NCBI GenBank assembly: GCA_046153505.1
Contig: JBJXDT010000116.1
Span: 1 to 49,258, forward strand
Origin: JBJXDT01 sp046153505
Lineage (GTDB): Bacteria > Pseudomonadota > Gammaproteobacteria > Burkholderiales > Methylophilaceae
Reading direction: 5' to 3'
Length of the DNA stretch: 49,258 nt
Below the pieces are notes generated by a model. The model saw only the letters and a program-made list of their open reading frames with translations, did not search any database and had not been told where the DNA came from. This document shows positions 31,754 to 40,439 of the stretch, piece after piece. Every line of letters begins with the position of its first letter. Position 1 is the stretch's first letter. The translations under genes and the position numbers were made by a program.

Positions 31754-33112
31754 ATGAATGATATAAATTTTGGCCTAACATGGATATTAAGAATTAGTTT
31801 GCTGAGTCTACTTGTAGTGACCTCGCAAGCCAATGCCGTTCCAAGTTTTGCTCGCCAAACCGGAATGGACTGCGCAGCTTGCCATACAAGCTTTCCTGAA
31901 CTAACACCATTTGGAAGAGAATTTAAACTAAGAGGATATACATTGGGTGAGCGACAATGGCTCCCCTTTGCAGCAATGGGGCAAGCCTCCATTACTCATC
32001 TGGACAAAAAATATGACAACGCTGGTGTAAAACAAATATCTCGGCAAAATGATCCTCAATTTGACATACTCAGTATCTTTGCCGCAGGTAAATTAAGCGA
32101 CTTTGCCGGAATGTTTGTCCAATGGACATATAGCAACAATTCAGAACAAAGAGATGATGGCACTATTCGTCACCACAGTCAGTTAGATAATGCTGATTTC
32201 AGGATAGTTGGAAATCATGATTTTTTGGGTAAGGATTTCGTCTTCGGTGCTAGTTTGAATAATAACCCGACAGTACAAGATGCATGGAATACAACTCCTG
32301 CATGGGGCTTTCCATTTAACGGACCTAATCAACCTATACCAGGACCAGCCTTCGGATCAGTGATTGATGGAGGACTTGGTCAAACTGTTGCAGGATTAGG
32401 AGCTTACTTTTGGTGGGATAGGCATCTTTACGGTGAATTGTCTTTCTATGGTAACGCTGACGGACTATTCCGTGTATTAAGTGAAGGTCAAAGTGCATAC
32501 AGACCTATTGAGGGTCGCAACAATCCATACTGGCGACTTGCATGGAATGAAGAATGGGGGGCACATTCTATTATGGTTGGGACATATGGCTTGCAAGTTG
32601 ACAAGTATCTGGATGATGTCAATGGCACTGGCCCAACAGATCGTTTTACAGATTTAGCACTAGATGCCCAGTACCAATATATTTCAGACCCAGGAATATT
32701 CACTGCGCAGACAACCTTTATTCATGAAAAGCAAGATTATCGAGGAAGCTTTGACCCCACATGCGATCCTACCGCGACCTTATGTCAGAACAGGCATGAT
32801 AATTTGAACACGTTCAAAGCAAAAGTAAGTTATCTATATGATGGCAAATATGGAGCCACACTTGCTTATTTCAGCACTGTTGGAAGTAATGACCCAATCG
32901 TTTTTGATAATGGCGCAGGCAATCCAGTAACAAAACCAGATACAAAAGGCTATGTCATTGAAGTTGATTACAACCCAAAAACTAATATTCGCTTAGCACT
33001 CCAATATACTGGTTATACAAAATGGGATGGTTCATCAAATAACATAGATGGCAATGGCCGCAGTCCGCACGATAACAATACGTTATTTCTAAACACTTGG
33101 TTTGCCTTCTAA
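31754..33112 (+). CDS. cyc2: Cyc2-like outer-membrane porin-cytochrome c fusion
   Basis: 452 aa. Signal peptide about 1-28 (ANA/VP), then the sequence AVPSFARQTGMDCAACH with one haem c site, C40-x-x-C43-H44, followed by FPELTPFGREFKLRGY, which matches the AxPxFARQTG-CxxCH signature of Cyc2 iron oxidases (recalled from the literature). The remaining ~400 residues alternate polar and aromatic residues like a beta barrel and end in F (TWFAF), an outer-membrane barrel signal. Cyc2 takes electrons from Fe(II) at the cell surface. Related single-haem porins also occur in non-iron-oxidisers, so the substrate is unproven. It is followed at 33129 by a diheme c4 cytochrome. AAGGAG lies 7 bases before the ATG. 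Confidence 0.85.
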   Translation: MNDINFGLTWILRISLLSLLVVTSQANAVPSFARQTGMDCAACHTSFPELTPFGREFKLRGYTLGERQWLPFAAMGQASITHLDKKYDNAGVKQISRQNDPQFDILSIFAAGKLSDFAGMFVQWTYSNNSEQRDDGTIRHHSQLDNADFRIVGNHDFLGKDFVFGASLNNNPTVQDAWNTTPAWGFPFNGPNQPIPGPAFGSVIDGGLGQTVAGLGAYFWWDRHLYGELSFYGNADGLFRVLSEGQSAYRPIEGRNNPYWRLAWNEEWGAHSIMVGTYGLQVDKYLDDVNGTGPTDRFTDLALDAQYQYISDPGIFTAQTTFIHEKQDYRGSFDPTCDPTATLCQNRHDNLNTFKAKVSYLYDGKYGATLAYFSTVGSNDPIVFDNGAGNPVTKPDTKGYVIEVDYNPKTNIRLALQYTGYTKWDGSSNNIDGNGRSPHDNNTLFLNTWFAF

Positions 33113-33128
33113 ATAACTGGAAAATATC

Positions 33129-33734
33129 ATGAAAACTATCAATTGGATATTACTTAGCGTTGTTGGAATGATTACAGCTTTACCAACAATGGCAGATGAA
33201 AATGCAGCCAAACTTGATCGGCAGCAGTGTTCTATTTGTCATGGGGCAGGAGGCACTACTACTTCCGAACTTTTTCCACAGTTAGCAGGCCAGCCAGCAC
33301 CTTACTTTATAAATCAGATGAAGGCGTTTCGAGATAAAACGCGTAGCGAAGAAAATGCACGTAGGTTTATGTGGGGTATCTCTTCAAGACTTTCTGACGA
33401 AGATATTCAAAGCCTAGCAACATTTTATGAAGGAATACAACCTTCTCATATGGGGAAGATTTCAGATACCGCAAAATATGAATTAGGAAAAAATATCTTT
33501 CTAAAAGGGAAAGCTGAAAAAGGTGTACCGGCATGCATGAGTTGTCATGGTGAAAAAGGTGAGGGAATAGAAGCAACACCTCGCCTTGGTGGGCAGCATG
33601 AGGCTTACCTCAAGAAACAACTAAAAGTTTTTTATGGTAGCGAACGGCCAGCCGCAATGGTTATGCATGAAATTGTGAAGGGACTTTCTGAAGCTGACAC
33701 AGACGCGATTGCCCATTACTTACAAGCGCAATAA
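33129..33734 (+). CDS. Diheme cytochrome c4-type, Cyc1-like
   Basis: 201-aa periplasmic cytochrome with a signal peptide (about 1-22, cleavage after MADE or TMA) and two haem c sites: CSICH at 34-38 and CMSCH at 136-140, each with a following helix holding a candidate axial Met (M81 in RRFMWG; M177 or M179 in AAMVMHEI). The two-lobe layout is that of cytochrome c4. In Acidithiobacillus ferrooxidans the rus operon begins cyc2-cyc1, with Cyc1 a diheme c4, the same order as here, 16 bases apart. It would carry electrons across the periplasm toward an oxidase. Confidence 0.9.
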   Translation: MKTINWILLSVVGMITALPTMADENAAKLDRQQCSICHGAGGTTTSELFPQLAGQPAPYFINQMKAFRDKTRSEENARRFMWGISSRLSDEDIQSLATFYEGIQPSHMGKISDTAKYELGKNIFLKGKAEKGVPACMSCHGEKGEGIEATPRLGGQHEAYLKKQLKVFYGSERPAAMVMHEIVKGLSEADTDAIAHYLQAQ

Positions 33735-33751
33735 ACACTTATAATCAAAAA

Positions 33752-33787
33752 AACGACTACTCAATGCAAAACGCAACGGTAGTCGTT
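33752..33787 (+). terminator. Hairpin after the cytochrome operon
   Basis: AACGACTAC (33752-33760) pairs with GTAGTCGTT (33779-33787), an 18-base loop, 18 bases after the stop. The following run is only weakly T-rich (CAAATATTT), so the strength as a terminator is uncertain. Confidence 0.6.
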
Positions 33788-33871
33788 CAAATATTTCTGA
33801 AGTGATAAGAAATATGCATTAAACCTCTAGGCATTTTATAATTGCGCATTAATATTTAAGACAAAATTAAA

Positions 33872-34555
33872 ATGTTGCAAGAAAAAGCCGGTCACTTACA
33901 TCCATCATGGCAGGCAATGATTGGCGATGAACTTCAAAAACCATATATGCAAAGCTTACGAATTTTTTTGCAATCTGAAAAAACTGCTAGCAAAATTATT
34001 TACCCCCCTAGCTCACTAATTTTTAATGCGTTTAACCACACACCGTTTGAGCAAGTACGCGTGGTGATTATAGGGCAAGACCCATATCACGGACCTAATC
34101 AAGCACATGGATTAAGCTTTTCAGTTCCCAATGGAGTCGCTTTACCACCCTCTTTACAAAATATTTATAAAGAAATTTCGGCTGATTTAGGCGTTACGAT
34201 GTCTAAAAATGGGGATTTAACGCGGTGGGCTGAGCAAGGTGTATTGTTGCTCAATGCAACACTCACGGTTGAGCAATCACTCGCGGGTTCGCACCAAAAC
34301 AAAGGCTGGGAGCAGTTTACAGATGCAGCAATTGCTGCATTAAACAAGCATCGCGCAGGTTTGGTATTTGTACTATGGGGCAATTATGCGCAAAAAAAAG
34401 GCGCGTTTATAGATGAGAATAAACACCTCGTTTTAAAATCCGTGCATCCATCGCCGCTTTCGGCACATCGAGGTTTTTTTGGCAACCGTCAATTTTCAAG
34501 CATAAATACTTATTTAAAAAGCCAAGGTCAAACGCCAATCAACTGGCAACTTTAA
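33872..34555 (+). CDS. ung: Uracil-DNA glycosylase, family 1
   Basis: 227-aa base-excision enzyme that removes uracil from DNA. The water-activating motif GQDPYHGPNQAHGLSFSV is intact with catalytic Asp and His, as is the leucine-loop motif HPSPLSAHRGFFG. Length is normal. No ATG-proximal strong ribosome site is seen, but the N-terminus (SWQAMIGDELQKPYMQSL) matches the family. Convergent with the LigB-type dioxygenase, 9 bases apart. This true Ung contrasts with the degenerate UDG-like protein at 11554-12057. Confidence 0.96.
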   Translation: MLQEKAGHLHPSWQAMIGDELQKPYMQSLRIFLQSEKTASKIIYPPSSLIFNAFNHTPFEQVRVVIIGQDPYHGPNQAHGLSFSVPNGVALPPSLQNIYKEISADLGVTMSKNGDLTRWAEQGVLLLNATLTVEQSLAGSHQNKGWEQFTDAAIAALNKHRAGLVFVLWGNYAQKKGAFIDENKHLVLKSVHPSPLSAHRGFFGNRQFSSINTYLKSQGQTPINWQL

Positions 34556-34564
34556 GTCAGAAAA

Positions 34565-35359
34565 TTAACCAAACCGATAATTCGCCATTACCACGCCCAT
34601 CGCTTGGTCCAGCAAAAGGCGCTTGCCTGTATCGTCGCCAGCCGCACCTGCGGCAACAAACAATGGCACAAGATGATCTTCACGTGGATGATTTTGGCGC
34701 GCAAATGGCGCTTGTTGCCAATCCGCCAACATGGCGTTTCGCGTTGTTGGTGTGGATTCTGCCGCCTTGGTTAAATACTGCTCAAACTCGACCGATGCTT
34801 GCATAGACTCCACGCGCCCATAACCACGCATATTGTGATAAGTATAGCCGCTGCCAATAATCAGCACACCCTCATCCCGCAATGGCGCTAGCACCTCGCC
34901 CATTTTGATATGCTCCAACGGACTGTAATTGGCTTTGATAGATAGCGTCACCACGGGAATTTCCGCCTCAGGATACATCACCATCAACGGCACAAAGGCG
35001 CCGTGGTCGAAGCCGCGATTGGCTACATCGCAAACAATTCCAGCGTATTTTAATAAATTTTGCACGCGACTTGCCAAAACCGGTTCTCCCGAAGCAGGAT
35101 ATTGCAGCTGATACGTGTGCGCAGGAAAGCCCGAATAATCGTAAATCATGCTCGGCTTTTGCGCGGTAGAAACAGTGAATTCTGGCGTCTCCCAATGCGC
35201 GGAAATCATTAAAATTGCTTTTGGCATTTCTGGCAACAAGCTGGGAAGCTCATGATATAAGGCTTCTGTGGCAGCGAATTCCTTACGCATTTGCGGAATG
35301 ACATGCCAAGGGCCACCGCCGTGCGAAAGAAAAAGTGTGGGAAATCGAATGGTTTGCAT
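34565..35359 (-). CDS. LigB-type (class III extradiol) dioxygenase, YgiD/DODA-like
   Basis: 264 aa. It starts MQTIRFPTLFLSHGGGPWHV and has the expected metal ligands: His in LSHGGG, His in MISAHWETPEF, His in NRGFDHGAFVPL, and the YTYHNMRGYG block. Such enzymes open aromatic rings between or next to two hydroxyls; the YgiD/DODA group acts on DOPA-like substrates. The ATG at 35357-35359 gives the family start; the longer reading to 35458 adds 33 residues without family support. The true substrate is not known. Confidence 0.9.
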   Translation of the reverse strand: MQTIRFPTLFLSHGGGPWHVIPQMRKEFAATEALYHELPSLLPEMPKAILMISAHWETPEFTVSTAQKPSMIYDYSGFPAHTYQLQYPASGEPVLASRVQNLLKYAGIVCDVANRGFDHGAFVPLMVMYPEAEIPVVTLSIKANYSPLEHIKMGEVLAPLRDEGVLIIGSGYTYHNMRGYGRVESMQASVEFEQYLTKAAESTPTTRNAMLADWQQAPFARQNHPREDHLVPLFVAAGAAGDDTGKRLLLDQAMGVVMANYRFG

Positions 35360-35704
35360 AGCCTTTAAATTACCCCAATTGCGACTAAAATCAAGAGCAA
35401 ATACCGAATATTTACATTTGATTAACTTTACGTATATACTTCGTTCAGGTTTGCACAAAGAGCAGGCAAAAAAAGCCCCGAATCAAGGGGATGAAAATCG
35501 GGGCAAAGGCCTCATCGTCTAAGGCTTCCGCTCAGGGAGGAAAGAAGCGGAAAGATAACAAAACGTCAATTTTGTTATCATATAATTTAAGACTTGCATT
35601 GGTTTGCTAAGTTCATGCTTTATTGCAAAATTTTGTATGAACTTTGTAACCAAATGTTTCATTTCAGCCATCTGAATTTTGTGCGCACCATGCGATAATA
35701 CAGC
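35360..35704 (-). ncRNA. Intergenic region holding a candidate sRNA (minus strand, about 35468-35560)
   Basis: A 345-base gap with no convincing gene. Read on the minus strand it holds three hairpins: CCGCT/AGCGG (35528-35550) whose loop is TCTTTCCTCCCTG, an anti-Shine-Dalgarno-like sequence; GCCT/AGGC (35509-35525); and GCCCCGA/TCGGGGC (35475-35504) followed by seven T's (35468-35474), a clear terminator. The terminator tail exists only in the minus direction. A perfect 10-bp dyad, GATAACAAAA-N6-TTTTGTTATC (35554-35579), lies just upstream and a TATAAT (35581-35586, plus strand) beside it. The transcript would be about 100 bases; no promoter could be defined. Confidence 0.6.
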
Positions 35705-37867
35705 ATGGATAACCAATCATTACTCAAAAATCTCAACAACAAACAACTCGAGGCAGTCACACTACCACATCAATCTGCACTCATTTTAGCTGGCGCTGGT
35801 AGTGGTAAAACGCGTGTGCTTACAACACGCATTGCTTGGTTGATTCAAACAGGTCAAGTATCGCCCATGGGATTGATGGCGGTCACGTTTACTAATAAAG
35901 CCGCCAAAGAAATGCTGACGCGCTTAACCGCCATGTTACCAATCAATACCCGTGGCATGTGGGCTGGCACTTTTCATGGCTTGTGTAACCGTTTACTGCG
36001 TGCACATTACCGCGAGGCCGGATTGCCGAATACTTTTCAAATTTTAGATGCTGCTGACCAGCTTTCATCCATCAAAAGATTGATGAAACTGATGAACGTG
36101 GACGATGAGAAGTATCAGCCCAAACTAGTACAGGGCTATATTAACAGTTGCAAAGAGGAAGGCTTACGCGCCAACCAAGTAGATGCATATGACGCGCACA
36201 GCCAAAAATTGCGTGAGATTTACGAGGAGTACGACAAGCAATGTAATCGAGAAGGTGTCGCGGATTTTGCAGAGCTTTTACTACGTTGTTATGAACTTCT
36301 TGAACGTGATGTGAATATTCGTAACCATTACCAAAGCCGCTTTAAATATATCCTTGTGGATGAGTTTCAAGATACCAACCGCTTGCAATATTTATGGTTA
36401 AAATTGTTGGCAGGTAAAGAAAACTGCATGTTTGCAGTGGGTGATGACGATCAATCGATTTATGGCTTTCGCGGTGCTCGTGTGGGTAATATGACAGACT
36501 TTGAGCGCGATTTTAAAATTGAGCACATTGTTAAATTAGAAGAAAACTATCGCTCACATAGTAATATTTTGGATGCGGCAAACGCAATTATTAGCAATAA
36601 CACCAATCGTTTGGGTAAAAATTTGTGGACATCAGCTGGCAAAGGCGAACCTGTGCGCGTGTTTGAAGCCTACAACGATACCGAAGAAGCGCAATTTATT
36701 GTAGATGAAGTAAAAATGCTGAATGGCGAAGGTACGCGTTTGGATGACATAGCCTTACTTTATCGCAGCAATGCTCAATCACGCATATTAGAACACGCCC
36801 TATTTGCTGCCAACATTCCGTACCGTGTGTACGGCGGTTTACGTTTTTTTGAGCGCGCCGAGATTAAGCATGCATTAGCTTATATGCGTTTGATTTCCAA
36901 TGCGAATGATGACACCGCTCTGCTACGCGTGATTAACTTTCCTGCTCGAGGCATTGGTGCGCGAAGCCTAGAGCAACTTCAAGAAATAGCGCGTAGCCAA
37001 GGCGTGAGTTTATGGTCTGCCGCAACACAAGCCACAGGCAAAATCGCCCAGTTTGTCAGTTTAATCCGTGAGATGATAGACCAAGCATATGGCATCTCAC
37101 TAGCAGAAATTGCAGAACTTGCTACTACCTTATCTGGCTTAAAACTGCACTATCAAAACGAAAAAGAAGGTGAAGACCGCATAGCCAACTTGGAAGAGCT
37201 TGTCACCGCCGCAGTGGCGTTTAGCAACCAAGATTTTGGCAACCACAACAATGTGGAAGAAGAAGTAGACATCATGACGCAGTTTTTAAACCATGCTAGT
37301 TTAGAAGCTGGTGAGCATCAAGCCACAGTAGGAACAGATGCGCTACAACTGATGACGGTACATGCCGCAAAAGGCTTAGAATTTATAACCGTTTTTATTA
37401 GCGGATTAGAGGAAGGTTTGTGCCCACATGAAAACAGCATGAGCGAAACTGGAGGCTTGGAAGAAGAACGGCGCTTAATGTATGTCGCAGTAACACGTGC
37501 CCGTCAACGCTTATATTTAAGCCATGCACAAAGCAGAATGTTACATGGGCAAGTGCGCTATGGCATTCCCTCGCGCTTCTTAGATGAAATTCCTGAAGAG
37601 TTGCTTAAACGTCTAAATGCCAAACAAACCTTAAAATCAGGAAACCGCGACTACAACGAACTTCCTGCAATGATGACCAAAAAAAGTGGCGAGCAAAAAA
37701 ATGCCATGCCATGGAAAATTGGCCAAAGTGTGAATCACGCCAAATTTGGAAACGGTGTGGTGGTAAGTTATGAAGGCAATGCTAGCGATATGCGCGTACA
37801 GGTCAATTTTGGAAGAGAAGGCTTAAAATGGCTGGCGTTGGAGTTTGCCAAATTACAGACACTTTAG
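35705..37867 (+). CDS. uvrD: DNA helicase II (UvrD/PcrA type)
   Basis: 720-aa superfamily 1A 3'-5' helicase acting in nucleotide-excision and mismatch repair. Motifs seen: Q/Walker A SALILAGAGSGKTRVL (residues about 25-38), Ia AVTFTNKAAKEM, II LVDEFQDTN, III VGDDDQSIYGFRGA, IV ENYRSHSNIL, V LMTVHAAKGLEF and VI EERRLMYVAVTRARQRLYL. The C-terminal domain holds the Tudor-like fold ending (IGQSVNHAKFGNGVVVSYEG) typical of UvrD. Start ATG at 35705. The ABM-domain gene follows after 13 bases. Confidence 0.97.
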   Translation: MDNQSLLKNLNNKQLEAVTLPHQSALILAGAGSGKTRVLTTRIAWLIQTGQVSPMGLMAVTFTNKAAKEMLTRLTAMLPINTRGMWAGTFHGLCNRLLRAHYREAGLPNTFQILDAADQLSSIKRLMKLMNVDDEKYQPKLVQGYINSCKEEGLRANQVDAYDAHSQKLREIYEEYDKQCNREGVADFAELLLRCYELLERDVNIRNHYQSRFKYILVDEFQDTNRLQYLWLKLLAGKENCMFAVGDDDQSIYGFRGARVGNMTDFERDFKIEHIVKLEENYRSHSNILDAANAIISNNTNRLGKNLWTSAGKGEPVRVFEAYNDTEEAQFIVDEVKMLNGEGTRLDDIALLYRSNAQSRILEHALFAANIPYRVYGGLRFFERAEIKHALAYMRLISNANDDTALLRVINFPARGIGARSLEQLQEIARSQGVSLWSAATQATGKIAQFVSLIREMIDQAYGISLAEIAELATTLSGLKLHYQNEKEGEDRIANLEELVTAAVAFSNQDFGNHNNVEEEVDIMTQFLNHASLEAGEHQATVGTDALQLMTVHAAKGLEFITVFISGLEEGLCPHENSMSETGGLEEERRLMYVAVTRARQRLYLSHAQSRMLHGQVRYGIPSRFLDEIPEELLKRLNAKQTLKSGNRDYNELPAMMTKKSGEQKNAMPWKIGQSVNHAKFGNGVVVSYEGNASDMRVQVNFGREGLKWLALEFAKLQTL

Positions 37868-37880
37868 GGAGTTTTAAATA

Positions 37881-38210
37881 ATGATTTCTTCAACTTTTAT
37901 TTTCGACAAAAAACAATTTGATGAAGAGTTTTACATACTTGACAAGGTCATTTCTGAAGTTGCGAAACAAGCAACAGGCTACTTAGGAGAGGAATCTTGG
38001 GAAAATTCAGAAACTGGTCGTATTGCAAATGTGTATTACTGGGAAAGTATGGATGCATTGCAAACATTGATGCAGCATCCCAAACACCTTGAAGCAAAAT
38101 CAAAACAAGCAAAATGGTTGAACGGTTATCAAGTCGTGATCGCAGAAGTAATCCGCACTTATAGCGATGAAAAATTTTTCCATCCAGCGCAACGCCTTAA
38201 AAAGGTTTAA
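37881..38210 (+). CDS. ABM-like (ferredoxin-fold) domain protein
   Basis: 109 aa; a single antibiotic-biosynthesis-monooxygenase-like domain, with the pattern STFIFDKKQFDEEFYILDKVISEVAKQATGYLGEESW and ANVYYWESMDALQTLMQHPKHLEAKSKQAKWLNGYQVVI that makes dimeric alpha-beta barrels. Function in this family ranges from haem degradation to oxidase-like reactions and is unknown here. Thirteen bases after uvrD and probably co-transcribed. Its stop codon lies in a hairpin shared with the converging gene. Confidence 0.8.
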   Translation: MISSTFIFDKKQFDEEFYILDKVISEVAKQATGYLGEESWENSETGRIANVYYWESMDALQTLMQHPKHLEAKSKQAKWLNGYQVVIAEVIRTYSDEKFFHPAQRLKKV

Positions 38211-38223
38211 AGCTCTAAACCTT
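38202..38223 (-). terminator. Hairpin across the stop codons of two converging genes
   Basis: AAGGTTTA (38202-38209) and TAAACCTT (38216-38223) form a perfect 8-bp stem around 6 bases. In the minus direction it is followed by TTTT, so it probably ends the transcript of the membrane-protein gene; in the plus direction the tail is poor. Confidence 0.6.
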
Positions 38224-39006
38224 AATTACCGCTCTAAATACGTCACGATAGCTTACATATTGAAATGCAAGCATCAAAGCGCTTGCCAAGAGCAAACAAC
38301 CAAACACTAAGATTGACATAAACAACTGTGCCATCGAGGGTACCAACGCACCTAAAATGCCCACAACAATGCCCGCAAACAACATGGATAGAATAATGCC
38401 TGTTGTGAGTAGCAGCCAAGATACAGTTAACGCCAACATATGTTGTAGCGTACCCGCAATGCTTGATTTAATCGCTTTGCCCAGCGAGTAACTGTTAAAA
38501 GCAATTAACATGGGTGAAAACCATGTTGCCATCATTAACGGCACCAAAAACAAGGTAAGCTTGAGTAAAAAAGGTAACATTTTTTGCAACAACGCCATCA
38601 TTTGCGACTCATTAATCTCTGTTTTACCTTGTGTAATGGCAGCCAAGCCTTGTAAATCAGAGTTCAACAAAAAGTTAACGAGAATGCCATAAATCAAACA
38701 AACCACACCAAGTAACATTAATGTCGTCATTTTGGGTTGTACCAGTTTTACAATGTCAGATAAAACTTCTGGTGTTTTTATTTCAGCGTTTCGGTACATA
38801 CGCATAGCAATGGCAATAAAAATTGGCCAAATTAAAATTGTCAAAATGGCAAAAGCCTGAAAACCAGGTAAAGATGGCATCATCATAAAAAGTCCTACAT
38901 ACACTAACGCCAACATCAGCCATTTACGGGGACTTTGCTTAAATATTGCAAAACTTTCTTTTACCCAACTGACGCCCGTTTGTGTGCTTGATTCTAAAAT
39001 TGCCAT
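38215..39006 (-). CDS. BPSS1780-like inner membrane protein
   Basis: 263-aa membrane protein with about six hydrophobic segments: about 28-55, 56-70, 96-115, 145-165, 190-222 and 228-252. The N-terminus SWVKESFAIFKQSPRKWLMLALVYVGL and the NSYSLGKAIKSSIAGTLQHM stretch match the betaproteobacterial family known as BPSS1780, which is uncharacterised. It lies next to thrB on the same strand, separated by 21 bases. Confidence 0.75.
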   Translation of the reverse strand: MAILESSTQTGVSWVKESFAIFKQSPRKWLMLALVYVGLFMMMPSLPGFQAFAILTILIWPIFIAIAMRMYRNAEIKTPEVLSDIVKLVQPKMTTLMLLGVVCLIYGILVNFLLNSDLQGLAAITQGKTEINESQMMALLQKMLPFLLKLTLFLVPLMMATWFSPMLIAFNSYSLGKAIKSSIAGTLQHMLALTVSWLLLTTGIILSMLFAGIVVGILGALVPSMAQLFMSILVFGCLLLASALMLAFQYVSYRDVFRAVIKV

Positions 39007-39027
39007 GTTCGCTCTCTAAAATATTTT

Positions 39028-39972
39028 CTAGTGAATATGATGCAGTTCTGTCGGTGTGGCGCGGCGTTGCAAAATCCGCTTAAAGTGATCTGGATCCTTA
39101 GCATGCGTCATTTCGCCTTCGTGCGGAAAATGCCAATCGTACAAACGCGATAACCAAAAACGCAAAGCAGCAATGCACAATAAACCTTGCCAAGCTTGCT
39201 GTTCAGCCTCGTTAAATGGACGAAGTTTAGTATAAGCCTGCATGAGTGCGTTGAGTTTTGGCTCATCAAAATCACCGCTTGGCAATAAGCACCAATCATT
39301 CACCGCCACGGCTACATCAAACGCCAACACATCGTTACAAGCATAATAAAAATCTATAAATCCGCCCAGTTTTTCGCCATCAAACAGCACATTGTCACGA
39401 AACAAATCACCATGAATGACACCATGCGGTAAGGCACTTAAATCAAAATTCTCTTGAAACGCTAAAATTTGTTTTAGCAAATCTTGATCTGCCGCCGGTA
39501 ACTTATCCATAACTTTGGCTGCCGTTGCAACGCGCCAAGTGACATCGCGCAAATTGTGTGATTGATGCTTAAAATCTTGCCCCGCAAGATGCATTTTTGC
39601 AAGCGCATGCCCCACATGCTCGCACTGACCAACACTTGGGGTTTCTGTGTCTGTACCATTTAAACAGCTCACCATCAATGCAGGTTTACCTTTTAGCAAG
39701 TGCAAACAGACGCCATTTTTATCAGAAATCGGCATTGGGCAAAGCACACTTTTTTTTGCCAAATGCGCCATTAAATCTACGAAATAGGGCAAGTCAGCCA
39801 TTTCATTTTCTTCAAAAATGGTCAACACGTATTTACTGTTGGCTGTGGTTACAAAGTAATTGGTGTTAGTAACGCCCGCCGCAATACCCTTAAGTGCAAT
39901 GACCTCGCCAATGCTAAAGTTTTGCAAATGTGTTTGTACTTCGACTAGGTTGACGGTGGTGAAAACTGACAT
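39028..39972 (-). CDS. thrB: Homoserine kinase (APH-fold type)
   Basis: 314-aa homoserine kinase of the aminoglycoside-phosphotransferase-like family (the ThrB form used by many betaproteobacteria), making O-phospho-L-homoserine for threonine synthesis. Visible: N-terminal GVTNTNYFVTTANSKYVLTIFE (ATP-binding), the catalytic HGDLFRDNVLFDGEKLGGFIDF with Asp, and RLYDWHFPHEGEM near the C-terminus. It is followed by a BPSS1780-like gene and preceded by the DUF2782 gene, an order common near polA in this group. Confidence 0.93.
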   Translation of the reverse strand: MSVFTTVNLVEVQTHLQNFSIGEVIALKGIAAGVTNTNYFVTTANSKYVLTIFEENEMADLPYFVDLMAHLAKKSVLCPMPISDKNGVCLHLLKGKPALMVSCLNGTDTETPSVGQCEHVGHALAKMHLAGQDFKHQSHNLRDVTWRVATAAKVMDKLPAADQDLLKQILAFQENFDLSALPHGVIHGDLFRDNVLFDGEKLGGFIDFYYACNDVLAFDVAVAVNDWCLLPSGDFDEPKLNALMQAYTKLRPFNEAEQQAWQGLLCIAALRFWLSRLYDWHFPHEGEMTHAKDPDHFKRILQRRATPTELHHIH

Positions 39973-40025
39973 ATACTCAACAAAATTTTAAAAGGGTAAG
40001 TCTCTTAAACTACACCCTCTTAATT

Positions 40026-40376
40026 TTAGAATCTAAAGATTATCCACTTGGGGACGCTAAGCGGTTTGTTTGGTCCAACGTTCACCCAACCGCCGTCTTG
40101 ATCTTCCTTGTGCAAATAATATGGAACACCATGCTCAGGCGTGACTTTCATCATATAAAGCTCCCCGTGCATGCGATACTCTTCGACGGTTTCTTTACCT
40201 TTTTTGCGAATAGTCACCTCAGGTTCGTCTAGCGCTTCGCCATCTTGCACTTTTGGTGGAGGCGGAATATCCTCAAGTGGTTCAGCGTTTGCGGGCGTTA
40301 TTGCATAGCTTGTTTGCGGAACAGTGAAAGCAAGCAACGTGCATAAAAAAAGCGATTTTAATGTCAATTTTTGCAT
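40026..40376 (-). CDS. DUF2782 family periplasmic protein
   Basis: 116 aa with a signal peptide (about 1-25, cleavage after SYA), a Pro-rich stretch (LEDIPPPPKVQDGEA) and the family block VTIRKKGKETVEEYRMHGELYMMKVTPEHGVPYYLHKEDQDGGW. Function is unknown. It sits upstream of thrB on the same strand, the usual place for this family in betaproteobacteria. Confidence 0.87.
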   Translation of the reverse strand: MQKLTLKSLFLCTLLAFTVPQTSYAITPANAEPLEDIPPPPKVQDGEALDEPEVTIRKKGKETVEEYRMHGELYMMKVTPEHGVPYYLHKEDQDGGWVNVGPNKPLSVPKWIIFRF

Positions 40377-40439
40377 GTTGCTCTCTTCAAATAAATTAGT
40401 TTCATTCTACCAAAAAGTATGGCAAAAAAGACGCACCGA

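Noticed and set aside
35554..35579. LexA box upstream of uvrD
   Set aside because: The dyad lacks the CTGT and ACAG arms with 8-base spacing needed for LexA.
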